Source: an uncultured Collinsella sp.
Lineage (GTDB): Bacteria > Actinomycetota > Coriobacteriia > Coriobacteriales > Coriobacteriaceae
DNA length: 8,545 bases
Assembly: GCA_902468045.1 (NCBI GenBank)
Contig: CABQXG010000041.1
Location: 1 to 8,545 of the forward strand
Reading direction: 5' to 3'
The notes beneath the pieces were generated by a model. The model was not told where the DNA came from and ran no database searches. It saw only the letters and a list, made by a program, of their open reading frames with translations. Positions 1-7,115 of the stretch are shown in pieces. The translations under genes and the position numbers were made by a program. Each line of letters opens with the position of its first letter. Positions within the stretch are counted from its first letter, which is position 1.

Positions 1-708
1 TGCGGCATCGGCTACACCGTCGAGTCCGGCCCCATGGTCGATACTTCCTACTACAACTTCACTGCGCTCAACGCCCCCATGGATCACCCGAGCCGCTCGG
101 CCCGCGATACCTTCTACGTGGTCGATAACAACCCCGGCAGCGTCGCGCACCCCGAGGCTCACGCCCATGGCGAGTCCGACGTGCTGCTGCGCACCCAGAC
201 CTCGGGCGTACAGATCCACACCATGGAGTCGCAGAAGCCGCCCATCTACATGATCTGCCCGGGCACCGTCTACCGTCCCGATACGGCCGACGCCTGCCAC
301 CTGCCGCAGTTCAACCAGATCGAGGGCCTGGTCGTCGACGAGGGTATCACCTTTGGCGACCTGAAGGGCACGCTCGACTACTTTGTTAAGTGCATGTTTG
401 GCGAGGACCGCAAGACGCGCTACCGTCCGCACTTCTTCCCCTTCACCGAGCCTAGCTGCGAGGTGGACGTGAGCTGCCACGTCTGCGGCGGCAAGGGCTG
501 CAACTTCTGCAAGCACAGCGGCTGGATCGAGATCCTGGGCTGCGGCATGGTCGACCCCAACGTCCTGATCAACTGCGGCATCGACCCCGAGAAGTACACC
601 GGCTTCGCCTTTGGCATTGGTGCCGAGCGCGTCGCTGCCCTGCGCTACGACCTGCCCGACCTGCGCACGTTGATGACTGGTGACATGAGGTTCTTGAACC
701 AGTTCTAG
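1..708 (+). CDS. pheS: Phenylalanyl-tRNA synthetase alpha subunit, 5' end outside window
   Basis: Cytoplasmic class II aminoacyl-tRNA synthetase subunit that, as an alpha2beta2 tetramer with PheT, charges tRNA-Phe with phenylalanine using ATP. The reading frame is open from base 1, so the gene starts upstream; 235 C-terminal residues and a TAG stop are visible. Seen in order: the GYTVESGP segment, [22 protein letters not shown] (the NFDALN..DHPAR..DTFY family hallmark), the substrate-pocket [14 protein letters not shown] region, the QFNQIEG block (class II motif 2 area), [13 protein letters not shown], and [16 protein letters not shown] (class II motif 3) near the end, closing with RFLNQF. 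A CxxC-x4-CxxC cluster ([12 protein letters not shown]) lies between FFPFTEPS and GW; similar cysteine clusters occur in some bacterial PheS proteins and may bind zinc. pheT follows after 63 bases, as in the usual pheST operon. The first ATG in the visible frame (base 34) is an internal methionine, not the start. Confidence 0.97.
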   Translation, partial: CGIGYTVESGPMVDTSYYNFTALNAPMDHPSRSARDTFYVVDNNPGSVAHPEAHAHGESDVLLRTQTSGVQIHTMESQKPPIYMICPGTVYRPDTADACHLPQFNQIEGLVVDEGITFGDLKGTLDYFVKCMFGEDRKTRYRPHFFPFTEPSCEVDVSCHVCGGKGCNFCKHSGWIEILGCGMVDPNVLINCGIDPEKYTGFAFGIGAERVAALRYDLPDLRTLMTGDMRFLNQF

Positions 709-771
709 AACGCTTTCTTCTTAGTTGCAGTTTCCGGCTCAAAGCCGCATTTATGAAAGGAGACCAGTTAG

Positions 772-3225
772 ATGCGCGTTTCTTACGACTGGCTCAAGAC
801 CATGATCGATATTCCGGAGGATCCCAAGACCCTTTCGGACGAATATATCCGTACCGGCACCGAGGTCGAGGCGATCGACACTGTGGGCGAGTCCTTCGAC
901 CACGTGGTGACCGCCAAGGTGCTCACCAAGATCCCGCACCCCGATAGCGACCACATGTATGTGTGCTCGGTCGATGTGGGCGACAAGAATCTCGACGCCG
1001 ACGGCAATCCCGCTCCGCTGCAGATCGTCTGCGGCGCGCAGAACTTCGAGGCCGGCGACCACATCGTCACGGCCATGATTGGCGCCGTGCTTCCCGGCGA
1101 CGTTAAGATCAAGAAGAGCAAGCTTCGCGGCGTCGTGTCCATGGGCATGAACTGCTCCGCGCGCGAGCTCGGCCTGGGTGGCGACCACTCCGGCATCATG
1201 ATCCTGCCCGAGGATACGCCCTGCGGCATGCCGTTTGCCGAGTACGTGGGCTCGAGCGACACCGTGCTCGACTGTGAGATCACGCCCAACCGTCCCGACT
1301 GCCTGTCCATGATCGGCATGGCCCGCGAGACCGGCGCCATCTTCGACCGCGATTTCCACGTTGAGCTGCCCGCCATCAAGGTCGAGACCGGCCGCGCGAC
1401 CGACGACGAGCTTTCTGTCGAGATCGCCGACGAGGGCCTGTGCGACCGCTACGTTGCCCGCATCGTGCGCAACGTCAAGGTCGGCCCGTCGCCAGACTGG
1501 ATGGTCAAGCGCCTCAACGCCCTGGGCGTGCGCCCGCACAACAACATCGTCGACATCACCAACTACGTGATGATGCTCGCCGGTCAGCCGCTGCACGCCT
1601 TTGACCTGGACACCTTTGCCGAGCGCGATGGCCACCGTCGTGTGGTGGTTCGTGCCGCCCAGCAGGACGAGAAGTTCACGACGCTCGACGGCGAGGAGCG
1701 CGTGCTCGACGCCGGCATGGGCCTCATCACCGACGGCGAGCGCCCCGTGGCGTTGGCCGGCGTTATGGGTGGCATGGATTCCGAGATCGAGGACGATACC
1801 GTTGACGTGATGGTCGAGAGTGCCTGCTTCAACGCCGGCCGCACCTCGCACACCAGCCGCGACCTTTCGCTGATCTCCGACGCCTCCATCCGCTTTGAGC
1901 GCCAGGTCGACGAGACCGGCTGCGTGGACGTCGCCAATGTGACGTGCGCGCTTATCGAGGAGATCGCCGGCGGCGAGGTCGCCCCCGGCTATGTGGACGT
2001 GTTCCCCGCGCCCAAGACCATCGACAGCATCAAGCTGCGCCTGGCCCGCGTGCACGCCATCTGCGGTGCCGACATCGAGCCCGACTTTATCGAGCGCTCG
2101 CTCACCCGCCTGGGCTGCACCGTCGAGCGCGACGGCGAGGACTTTATGGTCACGCCGCCGAGCTTCCGTCCCGACCTGCCGCGTGAGATCGACCTGATCG
2201 AGGAGGTCCTGCGCCTATGGGGCATGGGTCGCGTCACGGCGACCATTCCGGCTGCCAAGAACCACATCGGTGGTTTGACGCGCGAGCAGAAGCTTACCCG
2301 CAAGGTTGGCGAGATCCTGCGCGCCTGTGGCCTCAACGAGACCACGACCTTTGGCTTTGCCGCCCCGGGCGACCTGGAGAAGATTGGCATGTCCACCGAG
2401 GGCCGCGGCTGCCCCGTGGTTCTCATGAACCCGCTGGTGGCCGAGCAGACCGAGATGCGTCGTTCGCTGCTGCCGGGCCTGCTGCAATCCGTGGCCTATA
2501 ACGAGGCCCACGGCACGCCCAACGTGCATCTGTACGAGGTCGGCAGCCTGTTCCACGGTCGCGAGAACGCCAGCCTGCCCAAGGAGACCAAGTCCGTGGC
2601 GGGTGTGCTCTCGGGCCAGTGGAGCGAGCAGTCTTGGAGCATGAAGTACCGCAAGCTGCGCTTCTTCTTTGGTAAGGGCATTGTCGAGGAACTGCTCGCC
2701 CAGCTGCGCATCGAGAAGGTTCGCTTCCGTCCCGTCGAGGGCGAGGGCTACGCCTTCTTGCAGCCGGGTCGTGCGGCCGAGGTTCTGTCCGGCGGCACCG
2801 TGCTGGGCTGGGTCGGCGAGATTCACCCCAAGGCGCGCGAGGCGATGGGCATCGATGAGGTTGTCGTTGCCTTTGAGCTCGATCTGGACAAGCTGATCAA
2901 GGGTGCCCGCAACCAGGAGAACTACCGCGAGTTCTCGCAGTACCCGGCTGTTGAACACGACCTTGCTATCGTGGTCGACAACGCTGTGACCTGCGAGGAT
3001 CTTGAGCGCCGTATTACCAGCGCCGGCGGCAAGCTGCTCGAGGGCGTGCGCCTGTTCGACGTCTACCGCGATCCCATCCGTATCGGTGCGGGCAAGAAGT
3101 CCATGGCCTTTGCGCTTACGTATCGCTCCGACGACCACACGCTCACCAGCGAAGAGGTCGAAAAAGCGCACCAGAAGATCGTCACCAAGGTGTGCAAGGG
3201 CGTAAACGGCGAGGTCCGCGGCTAG
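772..3225 (+). CDS. pheT: Phenylalanyl-tRNA synthetase beta subunit
   Basis: Beta subunit of phenylalanyl-tRNA synthetase; it contributes tRNA binding and editing of mischarged Tyr-tRNA-Phe, in the cytoplasm with PheS. At 817 residues it has the full bacterial length. Domains in order, with rough positions: N-terminal MRVSYDWLK; an OB-fold tRNA-binding domain at 42-153 (KIPHPDSDHMYVCSVDVG, IVCGAQNF, SKLRGVVSMGM); TPNRPDCLSMIGMARE at 171-186; the B3/B4 editing module at about 213-390 (HNNIVDITNYVM, GQPLHAFD, LAGVMGG, IRFERQVD); the B5 domain at about 415-486, ending in PPSFRPDLPREIDLIEEVLRLWG; a catalytic-core-like domain at about 490-710 (MNPLVAEQTEMRRSLLPGLL, LYEVG, GWVGEIHP); and a C-terminal FDX-ACB anticodon-binding domain at about 722-815 (YPAVEHDLAIVV to YRSDDHTLTSEEVE). 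The ATG at 772 is preceded by GAAAGGAG at 755-762 with good spacing. No frameshift or truncation is seen. It probably shares its transcript with pheS. Confidence 0.98.
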   Translation: MRVSYDWLKTMIDIPEDPKTLSDEYIRTGTEVEAIDTVGESFDHVVTAKVLTKIPHPDSDHMYVCSVDVGDKNLDADGNPAPLQIVCGAQNFEAGDHIVTAMIGAVLPGDVKIKKSKLRGVVSMGMNCSARELGLGGDHSGIMILPEDTPCGMPFAEYVGSSDTVLDCEITPNRPDCLSMIGMARETGAIFDRDFHVELPAIKVETGRATDDELSVEIADEGLCDRYVARIVRNVKVGPSPDWMVKRLNALGVRPHNNIVDITNYVMMLAGQPLHAFDLDTFAERDGHRRVVVRAAQQDEKFTTLDGEERVLDAGMGLITDGERPVALAGVMGGMDSEIEDDTVDVMVESACFNAGRTSHTSRDLSLISDASIRFERQVDETGCVDVANVTCALIEEIAGGEVAPGYVDVFPAPKTIDSIKLRLARVHAICGADIEPDFIERSLTRLGCTVERDGEDFMVTPPSFRPDLPREIDLIEEVLRLWGMGRVTATIPAAKNHIGGLTREQKLTRKVGEILRACGLNETTTFGFAAPGDLEKIGMSTEGRGCPVVLMNPLVAEQTEMRRSLLPGLLQSVAYNEAHGTPNVHLYEVGSLFHGRENASLPKETKSVAGVLSGQWSEQSWSMKYRKLRFFFGKGIVEELLAQLRIEKVRFRPVEGEGYAFLQPGRAAEVLSGGTVLGWVGEIHPKAREAMGIDEVVVAFELDLDKLIKGARNQENYREFSQYPAVEHDLAIVVDNAVTCEDLERRITSAGGKLLEGVRLFDVYRDPIRIGAGKKSMAFALTYRSDDHTLTSEEVEKAHQKIVTKVCKGVNGEVRG

Positions 3226-3333
3226 GTCCTGCGCTGGGGTATGGGTCAGCGGTGGCTGCTGCCGAGTCCTACGTGACTGCTATGCCCGGTATAAGGCACC
3301 GTTGAGCCTGCATATATGACACGCGCATTACAT

Positions 3334-3368
3334 AACGGCGTGCTGCTTTGTCGGCAGTGCGCCGTTTT
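3334..3368 (+). terminator. Probable Rho-independent terminator after pheT
   Basis: AACGGCG at 3334-3340 pairs with CGCCGTT at 3360-3366. The stem continues inward (two G-U pairs, then CTGC with GCAG) to about 13 pairs around a 7-base loop (3347-3353). It runs into TTTT at 3365-3368. The T-tract is short, so termination may be partial. It is the only convincing hairpin between pheT and the transporter operon. It overlaps the -35 and spacer of the promoter below. Confidence 0.5.
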
Positions 3369-3376
3369 GCTATGAT
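3348..3376 (+). promoter_or_regulatory. Probable promoter of the cbiMQO (nickel/cobalt) operon
   Basis: TTGTCG (3348-3353, -35), exactly 17 bases of spacer, then TATGAT (3371-3376, -10) preceded by TGC, which forms an extended -10. Transcription would start near 3383, leaving a leader of about 90 bases. The NikR-like dyad begins a few bases downstream of that start, where a bound repressor would block RNA polymerase. The assignment comes from motif match and placement only. Confidence 0.6.
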
Positions 3377-3386
3377 AGCCCGCGTC

Positions 3387-3414
3387 GTGTTACGAATCTG
3401 ACATTACGTAACAC
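3387..3414. promoter_or_regulatory. Candidate NikR operator
   Basis: Perfect dyad GTGTTACG (3387-3394) / CGTAACAC (3407-3414). Written as a metal-regulator site it is GTGTTAC-N14-GTAACAC. From general knowledge, the classical NikR site is GTATGA-N16-TCATAC, and a variant with GTGTTAC half-sites 13-14 bases apart has been described for Geobacter-type NikR; this sequence fits that variant exactly. It lies directly downstream of the predicted transcription start and 57 bases before the cbiM start codon. This implies repression by nickel-loaded NikR. No nikR gene lies in the window, so the regulator's presence in the genome is inferred. Confidence 0.6.
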
Positions 3415-3471
3415 TGGAAAGGTGATTCAAACGGCGTTGCAATTCCGTGCGCCGATAACCGGGAGGCGTGC

Positions 3472-4557
3472 ATGCACATTCCAGATAATTATCTGTCCCC
3501 GCAGACCGATGCCGTCATGGCGGTGGCGATGGTGCCCGTTTGGGTCCACTGCATCAAGAAGGTGCGCGCCACGCTCGATCGCAAGCACATGGCTTTCCTG
3601 GGCATCTGCGCCGCGTTCTCCTTCTTGCTCATGATGTTCAACGTTCCGCTGCCCGGCGGCACCACTGGTCACGCCGTCGGCGGCGCGCTCATCGCGCTGT
3701 TGCTGGGCCCGGAGGCCGCGGCTATCGCTGTCTCGGTCGCGCTGGCGCTGCAGGCGCTGCTGTTTGGCGACGGCGGCATCCTGTCCTTTGGCGCCAACTG
3801 CTTTAACATGGCCTTCGTGCTGCCGTTTGCCGCTGCTATCGTGTTCCGTGCGCTCAACAGCCGTTTGCACGACAAAAGCTGGGGCACCTCGGTTTCGGCC
3901 ATCGTAAGCGGCTGGGTCGGCCTGTGCCTGGCGGCCCTGTGCGCGGCAATCGAGTTTGGTATTCAGCCGATGCTCTTTACCAACGCTTCGGGCGCGCCGC
4001 TGTACTGCCCCTTCCCGCTGTCCGTGGCTATTCCGGCCATGTTGATCCCACATATGCTGGTTGCCGGCGTGGTCGAGGGCGTAGCGACGGCCGCCATCTA
4101 CGGTTTTATCAAGAAGACGGCGCCGAGCATTATCGTCGGCCCCGAGGCTTCCGACGGCCTGCTTGAGACCGAGGGCGCAACCGCCAAGAAGACCTCGCTG
4201 GTCCCCACGTTCATCCTGGTCGCCGTGCTTGTCGTGGCCACGCCGCTGGGCCTGCTGGCCACGGGTGACGCCTGGGGCGAGTGGGACGCTGAGGGCGCCG
4301 CGACCGCCGTTCAGGAGGCTGGTGACGACAGTCTGCAGGCTTCGGTCGGCCTCGACACCCCGACCTTTGCCGACGCTCTGCCCACGGGCGATTATCTGCA
4401 GGCCTATTCCGAGGAGCAGGGCCTTGGCTTTGCCGGCCAGGCTGCCATGTATATCCTGTCTGGCGTGATTGGCGTGGCGGTGCTTACCATCGCATTCCGT
4501 CTGATCTCGCTGACGGTTAAGGAAAGCGGTGCTCATGGCAATAGCCGAGCTGCCTAG
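3472..4557 (+). CDS. cbiM: ECF transporter metal-binding component, CbiM/NikM fused to PDGLE (NikN-like) domain
   Basis: Membrane substrate-binding (S) component of a group I ECF transporter that takes up Co2+ or Ni2+ with CbiQ and CbiO. The 361-residue protein starts MHIPDNYLSP, the family's N-terminal signature; the Met1 amine and His2 are metal ligands in studied homologues. His67 in TTGHAVGG sits at the position of a third ligand in structurally studied NikM. Also conserved are LLFGDGGILSFGANCFN (about 97-112) and HMLVAGVVEG (194-203). Several hydrophobic segments cover about 13-215. A C-terminal extension (about 243-350), with two membrane segments flanking a soluble loop and the ATPLGLLATGDAWGEW motif, is a PDGLE/NikN-like domain, so the usual separate small CbiN/NikN subunit is fused here. 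RBS GGGAGG (3461-3466) supports the ATG at 3472. Its 3' end overlaps cbiQ. The fusion type and the upstream dyad favour nickel; annotation as a cobalt transporter would be the default alternative. Confidence 0.93.
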   Translation: MHIPDNYLSPQTDAVMAVAMVPVWVHCIKKVRATLDRKHMAFLGICAAFSFLLMMFNVPLPGGTTGHAVGGALIALLLGPEAAAIAVSVALALQALLFGDGGILSFGANCFNMAFVLPFAAAIVFRALNSRLHDKSWGTSVSAIVSGWVGLCLAALCAAIEFGIQPMLFTNASGAPLYCPFPLSVAIPAMLIPHMLVAGVVEGVATAAIYGFIKKTAPSIIVGPEASDGLLETEGATAKKTSLVPTFILVAVLVVATPLGLLATGDAWGEWDAEGAATAVQEAGDDSLQASVGLDTPTFADALPTGDYLQAYSEEQGLGFAGQAAMYILSGVIGVAVLTIAFRLISLTVKESGAHGNSRAA

Positions 4558-5371
4558 CTGGCTTGCGGTCGAGCAGCGTTACGAGCCCACGGGCGCTCGT
4601 CATCGCGTGATGCAAAAGAACGTCCTGCACCTGGCGAGCCTGCTTGAGCGGGTTCGCCTGGGTGGAGGCGCGCACGAGGGCGGGTCGATGGTCGACCGCG
4701 CCCTTTCTTGCGTTTCGGCTCCGGTGCGCCTGGTGGGGATATTCGTTTGCGTCCTGTGCGTGTGCCTGACACAAAGCCCGCTGTACCTCATGTTGATGGC
4801 GGCCATTGCGCTGGTGCTGGTCGCGGTGCGCCCCGCACGCGGGCTGCGTGCGACCATTGTACCGGCGCTCGGCGCCACGGGGCTTGCGGTGGTTCTGGCA
4901 TTGCCTGCCCTGCTGCTGGGCGCGTCTGCCACGGGCGCCATGCTCAAGATCGCGCTCAAGACCTTCATTAATGTGTCGCTGGTGCTGGGCGTTTCGTGGA
5001 CGCTTACCTGGAGCCGCATGTCGGCGGCGCTCAAGATGCTGCATCTACCCGACGAGGTCATCTTTACGTTTGATATGGCGCTCAAGCACATCGAGGTGCT
5101 GGGCCGAACGGCGCACGATCTGACCGAATCGGTCATGCTGCGCAGTGTGGGTCGCGCGCCTGAGGGGTTTTCGCGCACCGACTCGGTCGCGGGTATCATG
5201 GGCATGACCTTTATCAAGGCGATGGAATGCAGCCGCGCGATGGACGAGGCCATGCTCTGCCGCGGCTTTGCCGGCGCGTATCCGGCTCCCGCGCGGAGCG
5301 GCTTTGGCTGGCGCGATGGGGTCTATGCGGTCGGCGTGGCGTTGCTCGCCGTGTTGTGTGCGGTACTGTAG
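4535..5371 (+). CDS. cbiQ: ECF transporter transmembrane coupling component CbiQ/NikQ
   Basis: EcfT-type membrane protein linking the metal-binding subunit to the ATPase of the nickel/cobalt uptake system. The product is 278 residues, with hydrophobic segments at roughly 61-80, 83-100, 105-130, 140-158 and 262-278. The cytoplasmic coupling region holds the two short arginine motifs that dock on the ATPase: VMLRSVG (about 200-206, the Ala-Arg-Ser-type box) and AMLCRGF (239-245, the Ala-Arg-Gly-type box). Between them is the family-typical PDEVIFTFDMALKHIEVL stretch preceding the first box. The ATG at 4535 is preferred (MAIAELPSW) with AAGGAAAG at 4519-4526 upstream; a GTG at 4529 in the same frame is possible and would add two residues. 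The gene overlaps the end of cbiM by 23 bases in another frame, which implies translational coupling. A somewhat long N-terminal cytoplasmic stretch (1-60) precedes the first membrane segment. Confidence 0.9.
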   Translation: MAIAELPSWLAVEQRYEPTGARHRVMQKNVLHLASLLERVRLGGGAHEGGSMVDRALSCVSAPVRLVGIFVCVLCVCLTQSPLYLMLMAAIALVLVAVRPARGLRATIVPALGATGLAVVLALPALLLGASATGAMLKIALKTFINVSLVLGVSWTLTWSRMSAALKMLHLPDEVIFTFDMALKHIEVLGRTAHDLTESVMLRSVGRAPEGFSRTDSVAGIMGMTFIKAMECSRAMDEAMLCRGFAGAYPAPARSGFGWRDGVYAVGVALLAVLCAVL

Positions 5372-5400
5372 CGCGGGCGGTCTAGCCGTCGATGTGAGTA

Positions 5401-5408
5401 GGGAAGGG
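5401..5408 (+). promoter_or_regulatory. Ribosome binding site deciding the TTG start of cbiO
   Basis: A purine-rich GGGAAGGG lies 7 bases before the TTG at 5416. The next in-frame ATG at 5428 is about 19 bases away, too far for normal spacing, so the TTG is the likelier start. Confidence 0.5.
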
Positions 5409-5415
5409 CGACGTT

Positions 5416-6186
5416 TTGACGATCGATATGAATAGTGCGGCGGGCACGAACGGTGCGGGCGGCGCCGAGGGCGCGCCGCTTATTGAGTTGCGCGACGTGG
5501 TGTTCTCTTATGCGGGGCATACGGTTGTCGATGGCGTGTCGCTGCAGGTCGATCGTGGTGAACTCGTTGCCCTGCTCGGTCCCAACGGCTGCGGTAAGAC
5601 GACGATTATGCGTCTTATTAACGGCCTTGAACTCGCGGACGCAGGGGCATACCTGTTTGACGGGTGTATGGTCGATGCGGCATATCTCAAGGATTCCGCG
5701 ACGGCCCAGCGGTTCCATCAGCGCGTGGGCTTTGTGTTCCAGAATGCCGACGCCCAGTTGTTCTGCGCTACGGTGGGTGAGGAAGTTGCTTTTGGTCCCG
5801 CGCAGATGGGGCTGCCGGCAGACGAGCTCGACCGTCGCGTGCACGATGCCATAGAACTGTTTCAAGTTGCCGACCTGGTCGATGCCTCGCCCTATCAGCT
5901 TTCGGGTGGGCAAAAGAAGCGTGTGGCGCTGGCGGCAGTCGTATCGATGAACCCCGATATCTTGGTTCTCGACGAACCTACTAATGGGCTCGACGAGGAT
6001 TCATGCGACATCGTGGTCAACTTTTTGCTGGCCTACGTCGCGGCGGGTAAGACGGTCTTGATGAGCACACATCACCAGGATTTGGTGCGACGCCTGAGTG
6101 CCCGTGCAATCTATATCGATCGATATCACCATGTGGTCGAGGCGCCTTCGCCGTCGTATGGAACCGAAAGCGGTGCTACGGACTAG
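5416..6186 (+). CDS. cbiO: ECF transporter ATP-binding protein CbiO/NikO
   Basis: Cytoplasmic ABC ATPase that powers the nickel/cobalt ECF transporter, probably as a homodimer because only one ATPase gene is present. The 256-residue protein shows every ABC motif: Walker A GPNGCGKT (55-62), Q-loop Q109 in FVFQNADAQLF (typical of CbiO/EcfA ATPases), signature LSGGQ (162-166), Walker B ILVLDE with catalytic Glu187, D-loop after NGLD, and H-loop His219 in STHH. VGEEVAFGPAQMG (120-132) is the usual ECF ATPase segment. The chosen start is TTG at 5416. An Ala/Gly-rich stretch (about 6-20) precedes the conserved core, so the ATG at 5428 would also give a functional protein. The gene follows cbiQ after 44 bases in the same operon. 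It ends the operon; a weak hairpin follows. Confidence 0.93.
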   Translation: MTIDMNSAAGTNGAGGAEGAPLIELRDVVFSYAGHTVVDGVSLQVDRGELVALLGPNGCGKTTIMRLINGLELADAGAYLFDGCMVDAAYLKDSATAQRFHQRVGFVFQNADAQLFCATVGEEVAFGPAQMGLPADELDRRVHDAIELFQVADLVDASPYQLSGGQKKRVALAAVVSMNPDILVLDEPTNGLDEDSCDIVVNFLLAYVAAGKTVLMSTHHQDLVRRLSARAIYIDRYHHVVEAPSPSYGTESGATD

Positions 6187-6206
6187 TTGCTGCGTAGAGC
6201 GTGCGT

Positions 6207-6224
6207 AGCCGCCCGCGCGGCTTT
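6207..6224 (+). terminator. Weak hairpin after cbiO, possible terminator
   Basis: AGCCGC (6207-6212) and GCGGCT (6217-6222) form a 6-bp GC-rich stem with a 4-base loop, followed by only three T residues (6222-6224). It sits 20 bases beyond the cbiO stop and just before a promoter-like element. The position suits a terminator, but the missing T-tract makes this uncertain. Confidence 0.3.
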
Positions 6225-6231
6225 GCCGTGA

Positions 6232-6240
6232 TGGTATAGT
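6232..6240 (+). promoter_or_regulatory. Extended -10 promoter for the phospholipase C-like gene
   Basis: TGGTATAGT is an extended -10 element (TGn then TATAGT at 6235-6240). No -35 match is seen 17 bases upstream, which is tolerated by extended -10 promoters. Transcription would start near 6247, giving a leader of about 20 bases before the ATG at 6267. Confidence 0.4.
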
Positions 6241-6266
6241 TATCCAGGTTTTTTATGGGGGTGGCT

Positions 6267-7115
6267 ATGCCAAGCTGGAACATTCATATCGCTCAGACGG
6301 AGCGTTTGCTGGAGCGCACCGGTGCGCTTGCCAAGAGCGTGCGCGACCGCAATGCCTTTTTGTTTGGCTGCGTGGTTCCGGATATTTTCGTGGGCTATAT
6401 GGTCCCTGGCATCGCCGATCCCATCCCGTACCGCATTACGCACTTTGCCAAGCCCGAGCCTATCCCTAAGCCGCGTGAGCACGAGTTCTGGGATACCTAT
6501 GTGGCACCGTTGCTTAAAAGTTCGCCCACCGGTGCGCCAGCCGCGGCGACCTCGATTATCGAGGAGCGCGAGCGACTGAATCGCGTGCACTATCCCCAGC
6601 GCTACAGGGATGCTGAGCCGGTTGTCGGTCCCGGCGCTCGTGAGTTCTCGCTTGCGTCCGAAGATGTGGCGCAGTCGTTGCTCGATTTGACACTGGGTGT
6701 CTGGTCGCATCTGGTGGCCGATACCGTATGGAATACGCGCGTGAATCAGTACCTGGAGGCGCACGGCGGCAAGCCGTGCGAGGAGTTCCGCATTAAAAAG
6801 CAAGGCGACTTTGACTGGTTCGGCAAGACGCTCGGCATTGTTTCGATTCCGCGCGCGACCGATCGCCTGTATACTGCGGCGACGCGTTTTGGGCAGTATC
6901 CCATCCATAAGGAGTATGTGCTCAAGACCATCGGCGTCATGCACGAGATTGTACGCGAAAACCCCGGCGATCCCGACCATCCGCCATACCGCCTGCTAAC
7001 CGAGGAATTCTTCGACGCAACGTTTACCGAGGTGATCGAGCTGACCGAGGCGGGTTTTGCGACTCGCGTTGCCGCTTCTGACGTCCCCGCAGTCCCTCTG
7101 ATCGCTAGCTGCTAG
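6267..7115 (+). CDS. Zinc-dependent phospholipase C-like protein
   Basis: The 282-residue protein resembles the zinc-dependent phospholipase C / S1-P1-like fold family (Zn_dep_PLC), whose characterised members are metal-dependent phosphodiesterases. Candidate metal ligands can be seen in the family order: His7 in the N-terminal PSWNIHI, Asp39 in FGCVVPDIF, His59 in ITHF, and the H-x3-D pair His148/Asp152 in LGVWSHLVADTVWN, the clearest hallmark. Unlike secreted clostridial or Bacillus enzymes it has no signal peptide or membrane segment, so it probably acts in the cytoplasm on an unknown substrate. The ATG at 6267 is chosen because it gives MPSWNIH and has GGGGGTGG just upstream; an in-frame ATG at 6255 would add four residues and lies only about 8 bases from the predicted transcript start. 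It has its own promoter-like element and is not obviously tied to metal uptake. Family assignment is fairly secure; the activity is not demonstrated. Confidence 0.75.
   Translation: MPSWNIHIAQTERLLERTGALAKSVRDRNAFLFGCVVPDIFVGYMVPGIADPIPYRITHFAKPEPIPKPREHEFWDTYVAPLLKSSPTGAPAAATSIIEERERLNRVHYPQRYRDAEPVVGPGAREFSLASEDVAQSLLDLTLGVWSHLVADTVWNTRVNQYLEAHGGKPCEEFRIKKQGDFDWFGKTLGIVSIPRATDRLYTAATRFGQYPIHKEYVLKTIGVMHEIVRENPGDPDHPPYRLLTEEFFDATFTEVIELTEAGFATRVAASDVPAVPLIASC

Noticed and set aside
735..747. Small hairpin CGGCT-CAA-AGCCG between pheS and pheT
   Set aside because: Only five pairs with no T-tract; too weak to call a terminator or attenuator inside the expected operon.
751..2055. Long minus-strand reading frame (434 codons) opposite pheT
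   Set aside because: It is antisense to a clearly real pheT; its low-complexity H/V/G/A/D-rich translation is what high-GC third-position bias yields on the opposite strand. No ribosome binding site or family match.
2215..3171. Minus-strand reading frame (318 codons) opposite the end of pheT
   Set aside because: Same antisense shadow effect; no recognisable domain.
3226..3333. Cobalamin riboswitch upstream of cbiM
   Set aside because: No B12-box-like conserved segment could be recognised, and the best promoter lies downstream, leaving only about 90 bases of leader, too short for a typical cobalamin riboswitch.
3427..4536. Minus-strand reading frame (369 codons) opposite cbiM
   Set aside because: Shadow of cbiM; an R/Q/H/G-rich translation with no domain, and it runs through the promoter-leader region.
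6113..6126. 14-bp perfect palindrome ATATCGATCGATAT inside cbiO
   Set aside because: It lies within the coding sequence for YIDRY, far from any promoter; best explained by codon coincidence.
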